Below, piece by piece: positions 39,807 to 52,640 of a DNA stretch of 64,000 bases. The stretch comes from Tillus elongatus. Lineage: Eukaryota; Arthropoda; Insecta; Coleoptera; Cleridae. The stretch lies in assembly GCA_964006375.1 (NCBI GenBank), contig OZ023262.1:55762366-55826365 (forward strand). Direction: 5' to 3'. The position numbers and the translations under genes are program-made. Each line of letters begins with the position of its first letter. Position 1 is the first letter of the stretch. Below the pieces are notes generated by a model. It saw only the letters and a program-made list of their open reading frames with translations. It did not search any database and was not told the DNA's origin.

Positions 39807-42597
39807 TACAGTGTGTCCCAAACTGGATGGGACTGTATTGCTATCTCCGTTATTATTAAAGATAGGGAGACGGTTAAATTAGCAACGTTTTGTAGAATTT
39901 CATGGTCGTTCCAAATATGACTTGTATTTTGCGCTACCTCTTTTCGTTTTCGAGTTATTTTGAAAAAAAATTGTCGATTTTTTTTCTTCAATATCTAAAT
40001 AGGCGTTGATCTGACATGTCTAAGACTTGCACATTATCAAGACACTTTTTACAGAGTAATCTTTTTGTGGTATTCGCAATTTTGGATTGTCATTTGTTTT
40101 TGAGCTACAGGTATCAACGTTTGTTTTTATTATGGCAGCCATAGTGGATTTTTCACTCCTGTGATAGCCTGTGAAAAAAGCTTTTAATAATGTACAACAT
40201 GCTTAAGAAATCTTGTAATTGCACTGACAATTTTAAGAAAAATCGTTTTCAGGATAGTAGGCTATAAAATCCAATACCAGAAAACAAATGACAAAAAAAG
40301 TGTTCAAAAAGCAGTAGGCCATGGAGTCTAACAATAGACCTTTACTTTTAAGATAATTTTCCGTAATGATTCACCATAAAAAATAGAACTTTGAGCACAT
40401 CAATGAATCGGCCCATTATTACAAATGATATTTTACATTGCAACATTATCCTGAAAAATTGTTATAATTTAATTAAATAGCTAAACCTAGTAAATAACTA
40501 AATTTACTAACATAACTCAATAAAAAGCAGATTAATCATTTACGAAGACGCCTTTGAAAATTGTTTGATTTTTAAACGTAAGTCAACTGAAAAACAACAG
40601 AAGAAAGGTTGCTACGGATATAACACTATCCGACAATTAAGAATACTGTCATTCTTAATTATCTCAACAACTTGAGGTGTGTTTAATACGTTGCTTAAAA
40701 TTTTGTACTAAATAGTTTGTTTCATGTTTATTTTAAATATTATTCAACAGTATGTTCAGTAATGAAGAATATTTTGACATGTTGGAATGTTATATTCGTT
40801 CTATCCGAAATACTTAGGCAGCTGCAAATTCATATCAAAACAACTACCCAGAAAGACGACAACCATACACCAAAATATTTCGCAGGATAGTGACCAATCT
40901 ATTGAACGACGTAGCTTCCACGCAAAGAAACTACCAATGCCTAGAAATGAAGAAAAAAATAATGCCGTTTTACAGGATTTAAACGAAAACTCCACCACAA
41001 TCTGTTCGGTTTTATGGTGAACAAATTGACGTTACAAAAAGTACGGTACACCGTGTATTAAAACAAAGTCCATACAAACCTACGATTGTACAAGGCTAAA
41101 ATGTTGACGATTACCCTAAGCGACTTCAATTCTGCATATGGTATCAACAACAATGTCAGGCAGATGGAAATTTTCATTTGAAAATAATATGGACTAATGA
41201 ATCCAGATTTACAAATTGTGGTGTATATAATCGCCATAATAGGCATTATTGGGCAAATGAAAATCCCCATCTAAAGGAAGAAAGACGATTGGAGGGCAGA
41301 TTTGGTATTAATGTTTGGTGCGGCTTATTAGGTAAAAAACTGTTATTTTTATTTGTAGATGAGACAGTTAATTAAAAAAAAATCAGGTAACCTCATTGTT
41401 GGTCCGCTCTTTTTCGAAAATAATTCAACTAGGGAAGGTATCTTAATCTATTGAGAAATGATATCTTACCAACAATTAGAAGAGTTCATGATAATTTAGA
41501 CGAGATTTGGTACCAACAAGACGGTTGTCCAGTTCACAATGCTAGGATCGTGAAAGAATTTTTGTACCAAAATTTTAATAATCGTGTCATTTGTAACAAT
41601 GGGCCGGTTCATTGGTGTGTTCGAAGTCCTGATATAACACCCATGGCCTTTTATTTTTGTGGTACTCTGAAGAATGATGTGTATAAATTCGATCCACCAC
41701 AAAATATCAATGAATTACGAAACAGAATCACGGAAGCTATAAATAATATTAACCGAAACACCCTGATCAGAGTTTGCAGGCATGTTTCAAAAAGGTGTAT
41801 AAAATGCATTGAACAAAACGGTGGTCATATTGAACAATTTTCTATTTAGTGTATTTTTAAGTTTCCATTTTATTATTTGTTGAGTTCCATTTCTAATTGT
41901 GTTGTTTTGTGGAGTTTAACTTTCTATTTGTTATTGCCGGATTTCGTTATTAAACTGTTTCCCATAATATTACCTAGCATTATCACCTAATTAAGTATTG
42001 TAAATTAAATCACATTTTTTTTATCGTGAATCATTACGGAAAATTCTGTTAAAAGTAGAAGACTATTGTTACGACTCCATGGCCTACTGCTTTTTTAACA
42101 CTTTTTTTGGCATTTGTTTTCTGGTATTGGATCATAGCCTACTATCCTAAAAACGGTTTTTCTTAAAATTGTCAGTGCAATTACAAGATTTCTCAAGCAT
42201 ATTATACATCATTGGAAAGCTCTTTTAACAGGCTATCACATGAGCAAAAAACCAATATGGCTGCCATAATAAAAACAAACGTTGATACCTGTACCTCAAA
42301 AACAAATGACAATCCAAAATTGCGAATACCACAAAAAGACTACTCTGTAAAAAGTGTCCTGATAATGTGGAAGTCTTAGACATGTCAGATCAACGCCTAC
42401 TTAGATATTGAAGAAAAAAATCGACCAATTTTATTTTTTTTCAAAATAACTCGAAAACCAAAAGAGGTAGGGCAAAATACAAGTCATATTTGGAACGAGC
42501 ATGAAATTCTACAAAACATTGCTAATTTAACCGTCTCCCTATCTTTAATAATAACGAAGATAGCAAAACATTCCCATCCAGTTTGGGACACACTGTA
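39807..42597 (+). mobile_element. Tc1/mariner-type element T2 with about 580-bp TIRs
   Basis: TIRs begin CAGTGTGTCCCAAACTGG at 39809 and end with its complement at 42595. Inverted homology continues to about 40385 and from 42018. Flanking TA on both sides is the TSD. The undisturbed HINE sequence (ACCTATATAGTAAAAACAAT near 5782) shows the empty site. Confidence 0.85.
40752..41849 (+). pseudogene. Tc1/mariner-type transposase of T2, catalytic residues lost
   Basis: From ATG at 40752: MFSNEEYFDMLECYIRSIRN, a stop, then YPERRQPYTKIFRRI, a shift, SVRFYGEQIDVTKSTVHRVL, YPKRLQFCIWYQQQ, IIWTNESRF where WTDES is expected (first Asp is Asn), HNRHYWANENPHL, FGINVWCGLLG, a stop near 41374, LLRNDILPTIRRVHDNLDEI, WYQQDGCPVHNARIVKEFL with the second Asp, and RSPDITPMAFYFCGTLKNDV where PLDFF is usual (third acidic position is Ala). 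Two of three catalytic acids are therefore gone. Confidence 0.85.
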
Positions 42598-42820
42598 TAG
42601 TAACAATGTACCATATTTCATTAAAATAACTTTATTGTTTCAAAAAGTACCAACATTTTCCGAAAATAAACTTTAAAAGTTCCCGGAAAAACTGGTACAA
42701 TTTTCCTGGCCAACGAACCTCTTCAAGCTATTTAGACACCTACCATGAAATAATTATTCACACACAGTTCTTGACAAAATTGAAAAAAAAATGAAAACTT
42801 GCAAACAATTTCTTTTACAT

Positions 42821-43172
42821 GTGTGTGTGTGTGTTTTGTTTCTTTAACGTCGGCCTATTTCCGCGACTATGGCCAATCACCGACGCCAGGGAGCAGTTTC
42901 ACTAGAAATTTTGCCGAATCCCTGCCTTTCTGTAAGGGGGGTAGGGATTTGTAACGTGCCCAACATCGCATGGACACGGGACCGACGGCTTTACGCCCCC
43001 TCCGAAGGGCGGAACGTGCAGACATTCAACTTGCTCAAATACAATGCCAGAACCTCGGTTGATGTTAATTTTACAGTTTGTACTGAAAAAGTGAGAGGAG
43101 TACCCTGGGATCGAACCCAGTACCCTTCGGTTCAGAGGCACACGTTCTTACCCCTGAACCACCGAGGTTCTT
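42821..43172 (-). mobile_element. tRNA-headed SINE, copy 2, with 13-bp TSD
   Basis: ATTTCTTTTACAT repeats at 42808-42820 and 43173-43185. The minus strand carries the same head, B box GGTTCGATCCC, body and (CA)n tail as copy 1. The empty site is visible in HINE H13 near 50018. Confidence 0.87.
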
Positions 43173-43858
43173 ATTTCTTTTACATAAATTCGCAATTTTT
43201 TTTACAAAAACTGGCTTCAGTAAATTACACAAAAGTATCTTTCTTTTTTTTTACGAAAATTTGCTGCACTTTTTTCACGAAAATACTTAAAAAATATATT
43301 AATAACATTTCACAATTCTGCGAAAACTTTTCAAATTTAGCCATTATTTCAAACTGTCTTTATCTGGCATCTCGATCTTTTCGACGAATAATATAAACGG
43401 AAAATTCCGCGACCGGTTGCAAAACAATTGCAATAACTCGAAAAGGATAAACGATATCAGTTTTTTTTCCTTACAAACATGCATTCAATGGAAAATGCAA
43501 AAATGCAATAATATAAGGGCGAACGGCACTTTTAAACAAAAGAAAATCTCCACAACGATTTATGGGCCACCTGTGATTGTCTAAATAATTTTATAAGATG
43601 CAGCTCGAGACACACAATAATCAACGTATATAACTTTTATTAAATCTTGTATAATAATGGATATATTAAGCTTTACCGTAGAAATGCGTCACCCTGTATG
43701 TATGTAAACAAACAAAAACTGAATCTGAACCCGGCTGTGGGTTCTATGGGGCCTAGTTCGCGTTCATTTGAAGAAATCTTCTCAAAGTTTTCTCACAATT
43801 CAAAAGTGGCGGTCTCCGCAATAGCGATTTTTTTCCTACGAAAATTGGCCAAAAATTA

Positions 43859-44482
43859 TAGACTCTATAGCCTAAACTCATGCCAAAACATCAGATGAAG
43901 GGTCTATTTGAAATAAATTTTCTGGTCCTTTGTCTAAACATTGCGAATTTTGACGTTTCAAAACGCAACTTTAACGTTTTAGAAAGGACAACTATAAAAT
44001 GTTCAAAGTGACTTTTTGATTATTTCTTGGCATTTTCGCTCTAATCTTAGTTTGTAATATTTATTAGACTTTGTCAACCATTCAAAAAATTTTGATTTTG
44101 AACCATTTGCTGATCACCAGTGGCACCCAAAATTTGTTTCTTTAGGGACTTAATTTGGTTGCCATAGCTTTGTTATTTTTAGAGATACAAAAATTTTCCG
44201 AGAAGAGTTTCAAAATATTCCCGAAAAAAACTGGTCCGATTTTTCTGCCTAACGAACTTATCTAAGCAACTCACAAAACGAAGGTACCTGCCGTATTTTA
44301 CCGAAACCGTTTATTAAAAGTATTGGAAGTCCTGTTCATAATATTTTTCTGAAAACTTATCAAAAACCCTAATAACTCGACAAATATTGCACATAGGTAT
44401 AGGGAATGCTATTAGATGCGGAATTTAATATTCTGTTCTAGAATATGGGAGTAGAAATAGGGCATTGTATTTGAAAAAGCCT
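43859..44482 (-). mobile_element. HINE internal sequence without ends
   Basis: CTCTATAGCCTAAACTC, GGGTCTATTTGAAATAAATT and CCTAACGAACTTATCTAAGC correspond to the internal region of H1 and H18. Termini were not found. Confidence 0.5.
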
Positions 44483-46208
<1,726 letters not shown>

Positions 46209-47197
46209 TTTTTTTAGTATCAAGTAAATTCAAAAATTTTCAGTCGAAAAACTCAAAAACAGCTGAACTTAGGTATAGGGAATGCTACTGAAAGTCCCTC
46301 TAAAATGACGTTTATAATTCAAAAATGCAACAACCTATTCCATTCCATTTCAAATAAGAAAGTTGATGTCTATTTCCGGTATCTTCGGAAGTACCGACAA
46401 CTTAAAAAAAATTCATTGAATCATGGGTTGTTATCTGGTGAAATTATCAGAAAAACATTATGAACAAAATTCCTAATAGATTACATATCTCAAAAATTAA
46501 AGTATGCTAACAGTGATAACATCGGTGCAATGGCTGGAATGCTAAACTCAAACAGCAAAGCACTATTTTCAGGTGGATTTACTGTACAACTTTACTAATT
46601 CTAATCAAATGTTTACGAATAGTGTTAGCACAAGAGGCTTTATACTAAAATCTGAAAAGGTAATAGCAATTTGTATACAAAACCGCAAAGAAATAAGATA
46701 TTTCTAACAAAACGTTAATTAGCTAGATACTAACGTTTATTTACCACCCAAGTGGCGTCGGATAATTATATTAGTTAAAAGTAAGGTGTATTTAATTCAG
46801 TCGAGCTCTCATTATTGCAGGGTGTTCAGGCCAGTATTAATTAAAGCAAATGGCACAAATTATCCGTAAATGAGTGCAAATGAGGCTACAAGCCGACGGA
46901 AGGTAATGTCTCGTTTGCATATGCCAACAACTGTCTCTACAAAACTCGTCCAAAAGACGCCAGCAATTAAAAATAATACGCTTTTAACTCACTTAGATGC
47001 AATGAAGAGAAAATTTTAGTATTTACGGGGGGTGTATTAATACATAGTTAGCCTTGACTGTTTCCATGGAAAGGCAAAAGATTGAGATAGTGTAGCAATA
47101 ACAACAACTTGTTAGAAATGTTAATGACATTTCATGTTAAATAGTCAAAGCATAGTGGCCCAATGGGGTTAAAGCAATTTAGTAAAACAACAAAAAT
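46209..47197. other. Possible low-copy sequence, no gene seen
   Basis: Apart from its first about 200 bp, this stretch shares nothing I can see with the rest of the window and has no ORF above background. Confidence 0.4.
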
Positions 47198-47225
47198 TCG
47201 GGACGCAACAAGTGCGCTATAGCAC
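47198..47225 (-). mobile_element. HINE 3' terminus fragment
   Basis: CGGGACGCAACAAGTGCGCT is the terminal palindrome with two changes, next to an A-run. Confidence 0.5.
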
Positions 47226-47242
47226 AACTTGGATAATTCCAG

Positions 47243-48585
47243 TAAATAAACAAAAATTTTAACAAAATGGAAAACCGACTTCACAAAAAAATATTCTAAA
47301 ACAAAAAATGCACTAAAAAGTAAAAAATAATTGCGTATTCTTCTGTCTACAACTTACAATCAACTTATTTTTTCCACTCAATGTACAATCTATGCATTTA
47401 CCACGCAAGAATGTAGGTACCCACTTAAACTTAACCTCTAACTCAACACATACCTATGACTAACAAACAATTATTAAAATATTTATTTAGAGTTCACCTA
47501 AGCAGAAAGTTTTAAATATAGTGTAGACTGCTTTAAAGACAATCAAATTATTAGGATCATATAATGTAAAATTATTATTATTTTTGGAGTCGGTGTCAGC
47601 CAAGATGGGTTTGTAACTAGTTAAACGTGAAATGTCTTACTGTATAACATATAACAATCGGAATACACACTTTACACACATAGACGCAGCACGCGGCGCG
47701 GGCGGGTCGATTGCGCGCGCGCGCCAGGAAGAATGGTTGGAGGGGTATAACCGAGTGAGAGAGGCAAACGCGTACGCCGGCCATACGCATACGCTAGTTA
47801 GTCAAGAGAAAGAATCGATAGGAGTTCTTAATTATAAACCGATTGCAATTCTTTTTCATTCTACACCGTCTTTCTTAAGATAATTCTTTATGTTTATTAT
47901 TATAGCTACATTTTCGTATCAATGTTGCTTCATATTGTCGTATTAAATTTCATTTGTAAATAGGTTGAATTAGGTAATGCTACTTTGTCTTGAGAGAGGT
48001 ATTGTCACAGCATAATATCTTATTAAAGTTCATTTGTAAATAGGTTTAATTAGGTGTGTGTGTGTTTTGTTGCATTAAAATTCATTTGTCAAAAGGTTTA
48101 GTTAGGTATTGGTATATTGTCGTTTCAAGGTCCCAGGATATTGTATAAAATTTCATTTGTAAAATAGATTTCATAAGGTATTCTCGTATTATTAATGTAA
48201 GGTATATTATCGTATTTCCTTGGCTGATACCGACTCCAAAAATAACAATAATTTTACATTAAATGATCCTAATAATTTGATTGTCTTTTAAGCAGTCTAC
48301 ACATATATTTAAAACTTTCTGCTTAGGTGAACCCAAAATAAATATTTTGATCATTGTTTGTTAGTCATAGGTATGTGTTGAGTTAAAGTTTAAGTGGGTA
48401 CCTACATTCTTGCGTGGTAAATGCATAGATCGTACATAGAGTGGAAAAAATAAGTTGATTGTAAGTTGTAGACAGAAGAATACGCAATTATTTTTTACTT
48501 TTTAGTGCATTTTTTGTTTTAGAATATTTTTTTCTGAAGTCGGTTTTCCATTTTGTGAAAATTTTTGTTTATTTCTTTATTTTTA
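47243..48585. mobile_element. 1.34-kb foldback element, about 360-bp arms
   Basis: The arms 47243-47605 and 48222-48585 are inverted (AACAAAAATTTT, GGAAAACCGACTTCA, AAGAATGTAGGTACCCACTT, GGAGTCGGTGTCAGCC). The loop has a GC-rich stretch at 47685-47780 with CG repeats and four imperfect repeats of CATTTGTAAATAGGTT-type sequence (47945-48180). No transposase. The arm motif ACCGACTTCA recurs at 49360, tying it to the adjacent Helitron-like sequence. Confidence 0.7.
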
Positions 48586-48625
48586 GTAAATCTGAAGCTT
48601 TATATCTGATTTAATTAGTCCGAAT

Positions 48626-49015
48626 GTGGGTAGACCTACTAAACGCGCTGTTTATATGAGACAGCGCCGTCTAAATGAGACCAACGGAGAAAGAAAGAAA
48701 CGCCTATCTCAAAATAGGAATTCCACCTCCAGGGTCATTTCAAAAGAGACTTGTGAAGAGCGCAAAAATAGGCTTTCGAAAATGCAGGCTTACATGAAAA
48801 AAGTTTTGAACAAGGAAAATTTCCAAAAACGTACTCACCGTCTCGGCTTGATCCACGACCGTCAATCCAATGAGACGGAAGCGCAACGTGCCCACCGCCT
48901 CGGCGGGATCCACAATCGTCTATCCAATGAGATGGAAACGCAACGTGCCCACCGCCTCGGTGTGATCCATAATCATCATCAATGTAGTCGAAGTCAATTA
49001 AATACGCATTATTAA
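48626..49015 (+). CDS. Helitron-type N-terminal basic repeat protein fragment
   Basis: An open frame of 129 codons rich in Arg, Asn, Glu and Lys with repeats: ETNGERKKRLSQNR, ETCEERKNRLSKMQ, then three 19-residue units of the form HRLGxIHxRxSNExExQRA. Such R/N/E-rich repeats with ETxExR motifs occur at the N-terminus of Helitron Rep-helicase proteins. No Rep or helicase motif follows. The 48626 codon is GTG and no in-frame ATG precedes 48656. Probably a truncated Helitron ORF; codon 110 onward enters a tandem repeat. Confidence 0.5.
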   Translation: MGRPTKRAVYMRQRRLNETNGERKKRLSQNRNSTSRVISKETCEERKNRLSKMQAYMKKVLNKENFQKRTHRLGLIHDRQSNETEAQRAHRLGGIHNRLSNEMETQRAHRLGVIHNHHQCSRSQLNTHY

Positions 49016-49327
49016 GGATAACTCTAAAACTACTGGTCAGATCTTGATCACATTTATATGATACTACACGAGAAGCAGCGGTTTCAAATAAAAAAAGAAT
49101 AATCAAAATCGGTTCACCTAGAAAAAAGTTCTGAGGTAACACACAAGAACATCATCAATGTAGGCGAAATCAATTAAATACGCATTATTAAGGATAACTC
49201 AAAAACTACTGGTCAGATCCTAATCACATTTATATGGGACCACACGAGAAGCACCAGCTTTCAAATAAAAAAAGAATCATCAAAATCGGTTTACCTAGAA
49301 AAAAGTTCTGAGGTAACACACATAAAA
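48975..49327 (+). repeat. Two tandem copies of a 176-bp unit
   Basis: Units at 48975-49150 and 49151-49327 both read ATCATCAATGTAG, CGCATTATTAAGGATAACTC, CTACTGGTCAGATC, AAAATCGGTT and GTTCTGAGGTAACACACA. The sequence after the second copy ends in TTGAAGTCGGTT at 49360, the complement of the foldback arm motif. Confidence 0.8.
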
Positions 49328-49379
49328 AAACATACAGGCGAATTGAGAACCTCCTTCTTTTTTTGAAGTCGGTTAAATA

Positions 49380-49700
49380 CTACTAATTTTCATAAATTGT
49401 GAAATTTAATTCATTATAATATGACAACCCGCTTAGTGGGTCTCTTAACATTTTGTATCGCGGCTTAAAGGTTTTTAACTAAGTGGATAAGTCATGTGTG
49501 ATACAGCGTTGGATTCGTACTTTTTTACTCTCTCTAATGCTATGAAAATCCAATATAGCACCTATAAAAAAAACAAGAGTTGGTCATGGAAACTCAAAAT
49601 CTAGTAGGCCTAGATAAATTATAAAATAACTTCTTGATAGCTTGTAGCTAATAATGGAAACACCGTAAATCTTCGATTTGATAATAAAAATATTAAAAAA
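49380..49700. other. No recognised feature
   Basis: Nothing beyond AT-rich sequence. Confidence 0.4.
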
Positions 49701-49701
49701 A

Positions 49702-50790
49702 GGGTGGACACAGCAAGTGTGTAATGGTAGCGAATTTTCGTACAAATGTTTTTAATGGCAAATATGTCTTGTTTGTAAAAGAAGGACATTTGTTTAGCAG
49801 TATAACCTATATAGTATTAACAAGGTACCACATTTCATTAAAATAAGTACAAACATTCTCCGAAAATAAACTTTAAAAGTTCCAGAAAAAACTGGTCCGA
49901 TTTTCCTGGACAACGAACCTCCTCAAGCTTTTTACACACCTTCCAAGATATAATTCTTCACAAACAGCTTTATGACCAAAATTGAGGAAAAAAAAATTAA
50001 TTAAAATTTGCAAACAATTTCTTTTACAAAATGTCACAGTTCTTTTTAAACAGAAATTGCCTTCAGTAATGTTACACTAAATTATATTTTCACAAAAATT
50101 CTACAACTTCTTTACAATAACTTACTAAACATTTATTATTAATTACCAAAATTTCACAAAAATCTGACAAAAAATGATTTCTACGAAAACACTAAAAATA
50201 AATCTGCGAAAATTTTTCAAGTTCAGCCACTATTTGAGAGCGCCTGTATATGGCAGCTCGATTTACAAAAAAAAGCTCGCTCAATGGGTCATTTCCATGG
50301 GCCTCCGCTATCTATTGGTAAAAACGCCGTATCACAATTTGAGATATGTGTGTTATATGTGCCAAAAACGTGAACTGTTGCAAAACAATAGAAATAAGTC
50401 AAAAACGATGAACGATATCAATTTTTTTCCTTACAAACATGCATTATGATTCGATGGAAAATGCAAAAATGCAATAACATAAGGCGTGTTCTATTAAAAA
50501 AAGAAACTGTATTACAAACGACTTGTGGGCCATCTTGTGATTGCCAAAACAGGTTTATAAGATGCAGATCGAGACACCCTATAATTAACGTATATAATTT
50601 TTGTCATATCTTATATAATAACGGATATATTGAGCTTTACCGTAGAAATGCGCCAGCCTGTATATGTGTAAAGAGACAAAAATTCCGTATATGGCTTTTA
50701 GGGGTTCTAGTTCGCGCTCATTTGAAAAAATCTTTTCAAAATTTTCATTAAGGAATTTTTTTCTAAAAAAATTTGTTCAAATTATAGACT
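49702..50790 (-). mobile_element. HINE copy H13 without (TA)n
   Basis: The 3' palindrome is degraded (ACACAGCAAGTGTGT, 49709-49723, compensated so the stem still pairs). Internal blocks match H9 through 50780. The 5' hairpin is poorly preserved. It contains the empty site for SINE copy 2 (AATTTCTTTTACAAA near 50018). Confidence 0.65.
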
Positions 50791-50922
50791 ATTAAACCAT
50801 AAACTCTATAGCTGAAGCTACTGCCAAAGCAACAGAAAGAGGGTCTATTTTAAATGGATTTTTCGAAAATATTTTAGTAAAATGAAGGAAGAAGAAGCTG
50901 AAAGATAAGTCTTTGTAAAACA

Positions 50923-51455
50923 CACTTATGACGACATTTCTTCTACCTAATACGTATTTGTTTCAGATTATTTATCTGAAAATTGCAAATTTTGGCGTTT
51001 AACTTTTGAAAACATTTTTTCTGTTACTTCTTGAGCTTTTGGCGTCTAGAAAACTTAACCTTTGTATGTAAAATTCAATTGGTTTTGTTAACCACGCAAA
51101 ATATTTTGTTCTTTGCTTTGTTCAAACTAGGCCCCATAGAATCCATACCTGGGTTTACTTTCAGTTTTTATCTGTTTACATATATACAGACACTTATGAC
51201 GACATTTCTTCTACCTAATCTGTATTTGTTTCAGATTATTTGTCTGAAAATTGCAGATTTTGGCGTTTAACTTTTAAAAACATTTTTTCTGCTACTTCTT
51301 GAGCTTTTGGCGTCTAGAAAACTTAACCTTTGTATATAAAATTCAATTTGTTCTGTTAACCAGGAAAAATATTTTGTTCTTTGCTTCGTTCAAACTAGGC
51401 CCCATAGAATCCATACCTGGGATTACTTTCAGTTTTTATCTGTTTACATATATAC
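50923..51455 (+). repeat. 266-bp tandem duplication carrying a HINE 5' block
   Basis: CACTTATGACGACATTTCTT at 50923 recurs at 51190, and both units end ATCTGTTTACATATATACAG. Each includes AACTAGGCCCCATAGAATCC, the forward HINE 5' block. Only a few substitutions separate them. Confidence 0.8.
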
Positions 51456-51998
51456 AGGGTGAAGCGTTTCTACGGTAAAGCTCAATATAATTCTTATTAT
51501 ACAAGATACGAGAAAAAATTGTATACGTTAATTATGGGATGTCTTAAGCTGCATTTTATTAAAAAAATTGACAATCACAGGCTGGCCCATAAGTCGGTGG
51601 TGATCCCTACAATATTTTTTTTCGAACACCCTTCTATTATTGCATTTTTGCATTTTTTATCGAAATATGATGCATGTTTGTAAGAAAAGAAATCTAGACG
51701 CAGTAAGTGCGTTTTGGTATTTTCATTAAATCCCTCAAATGTCAATAACTCAATTTGCTATTAACCTAAGGCTTATTGGTTAGGAAACCAGTTTTCTCGG
51801 ATACATTTTAAGTTTATTTTCGGAAAATTTTTGTTTTTTTTTAAGCAATAGGTAACTTTGATAAAATATGATACGTTGTTTCTACTATATAGGTTATACC
51901 GGTAACCAGATTCATGCCTGCTTGCGTTAGAGACATATTTTCTATTAGAAACATTTTTATGAAAATTCACTTACATAACGCACTTGCTGCGTCCAGAC
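51456..51998 (+). mobile_element. HINE copy H14, 3' portion, forward
   Basis: Internal sequence leads to an inverted terminus at about 51696-51712 (AGACGCAGTAAGTGCGTT) and the true terminus ACGCACTTGCTGCGTCCAGA at 51979-51998, the double-terminus unit in forward orientation. Confidence 0.7.
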
Positions 51999-52323
51999 GG
52001 TTTAAATTAGTGAAAACTCAATACGGCGTCCACAAAAAAGTTAACAGTCGTCTGGGCGTAACTGACAATGACACTGCAAAATATACCTCGTTTTGCAATT
52101 TCGCGTGTATTTTTAAGGGAAAAACCTTGGAAGAAAATGGACGGAAAATGACCGAAATATGAAGAATCCAAGAAGAATGCGATTTTTTGTTTTTTTGCGT
52201 ATACCTCCGCAACCGTTCGGAGCTTTTCGTATTTGAAAGAAGGTCTCAAATGACCTGAATTTCCTCCGTAAATTTGCTGATTCAAGCGCAGCTCTATCTC
52301 TGATAATAAAGAAGCTAGTTGTA

Positions 52324-52398
<75 letters not shown>

Positions 52399-52580
52399 AA
52401 AAGCGTTAGTACTAGCCTGTAACCAAAATATGAGTACCTTTGTTGTTTTGGCCGATTCCCTTTCACTGTTAAGAACTCTTATCGAATCTCCAAAATGCTA
52501 TATATCGGTTCAGGGTAATATGTGATATTGCTTATCAATTAGAAGTCAGGTCAGGTTAACAGCACAAAAGAGTTACTTTC
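51999..52580. other. Unassigned sequence with (TA)n at 52327-52395
   Basis: The flanks of this TA run do not match HINE. No ORF or RNA recognised. Confidence 0.5.
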
Positions 52581-52584
52581 ATAT

Positions 52585-52640
52585 GTGTTAAAGGGGCACT
52601 CAAGGCTTGAGGGTAATGAAAAGGCTGACTATTTTGCTAG
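52585..52640 (+). pseudogene. LINE RNase H micro-fragment
   Basis: KGHSRLEGNEKADYFAR reads as the C-terminal RNase H motif (GHSG-GNEKAD). It is joined directly to HINE internal sequence at about 52640 and has no other LINE sequence around it. Confidence 0.6.

Larger units (their letters stand above)
38642..43858 (-). mobile_element. HINE H9 interrupted by three independent insertions
   Basis: The minus-strand 5' end is near 43858 (CTCCGCAATAGCGATTTT) and the 3' palindrome at 38644-38660. Inside are PLE-3 (38669-39745, 14-bp TSD), Tc1/mariner-type T2 (39809-42595, TA TSD) and SINE copy 2 (42821-43172, 13-bp TSD). Removing them and one TSD copy each leaves about 970 bp of HINE. Confidence 0.8.

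Noticed and set aside
42869..43396. Open frames of up to about 195 codons over SINE copies (also 35244-35831 and 53895-54323)
   Set aside because: They recur only because the SINE recurs. The tRNA head, TSDs and tail explain the sequence, and no protein motif is present.
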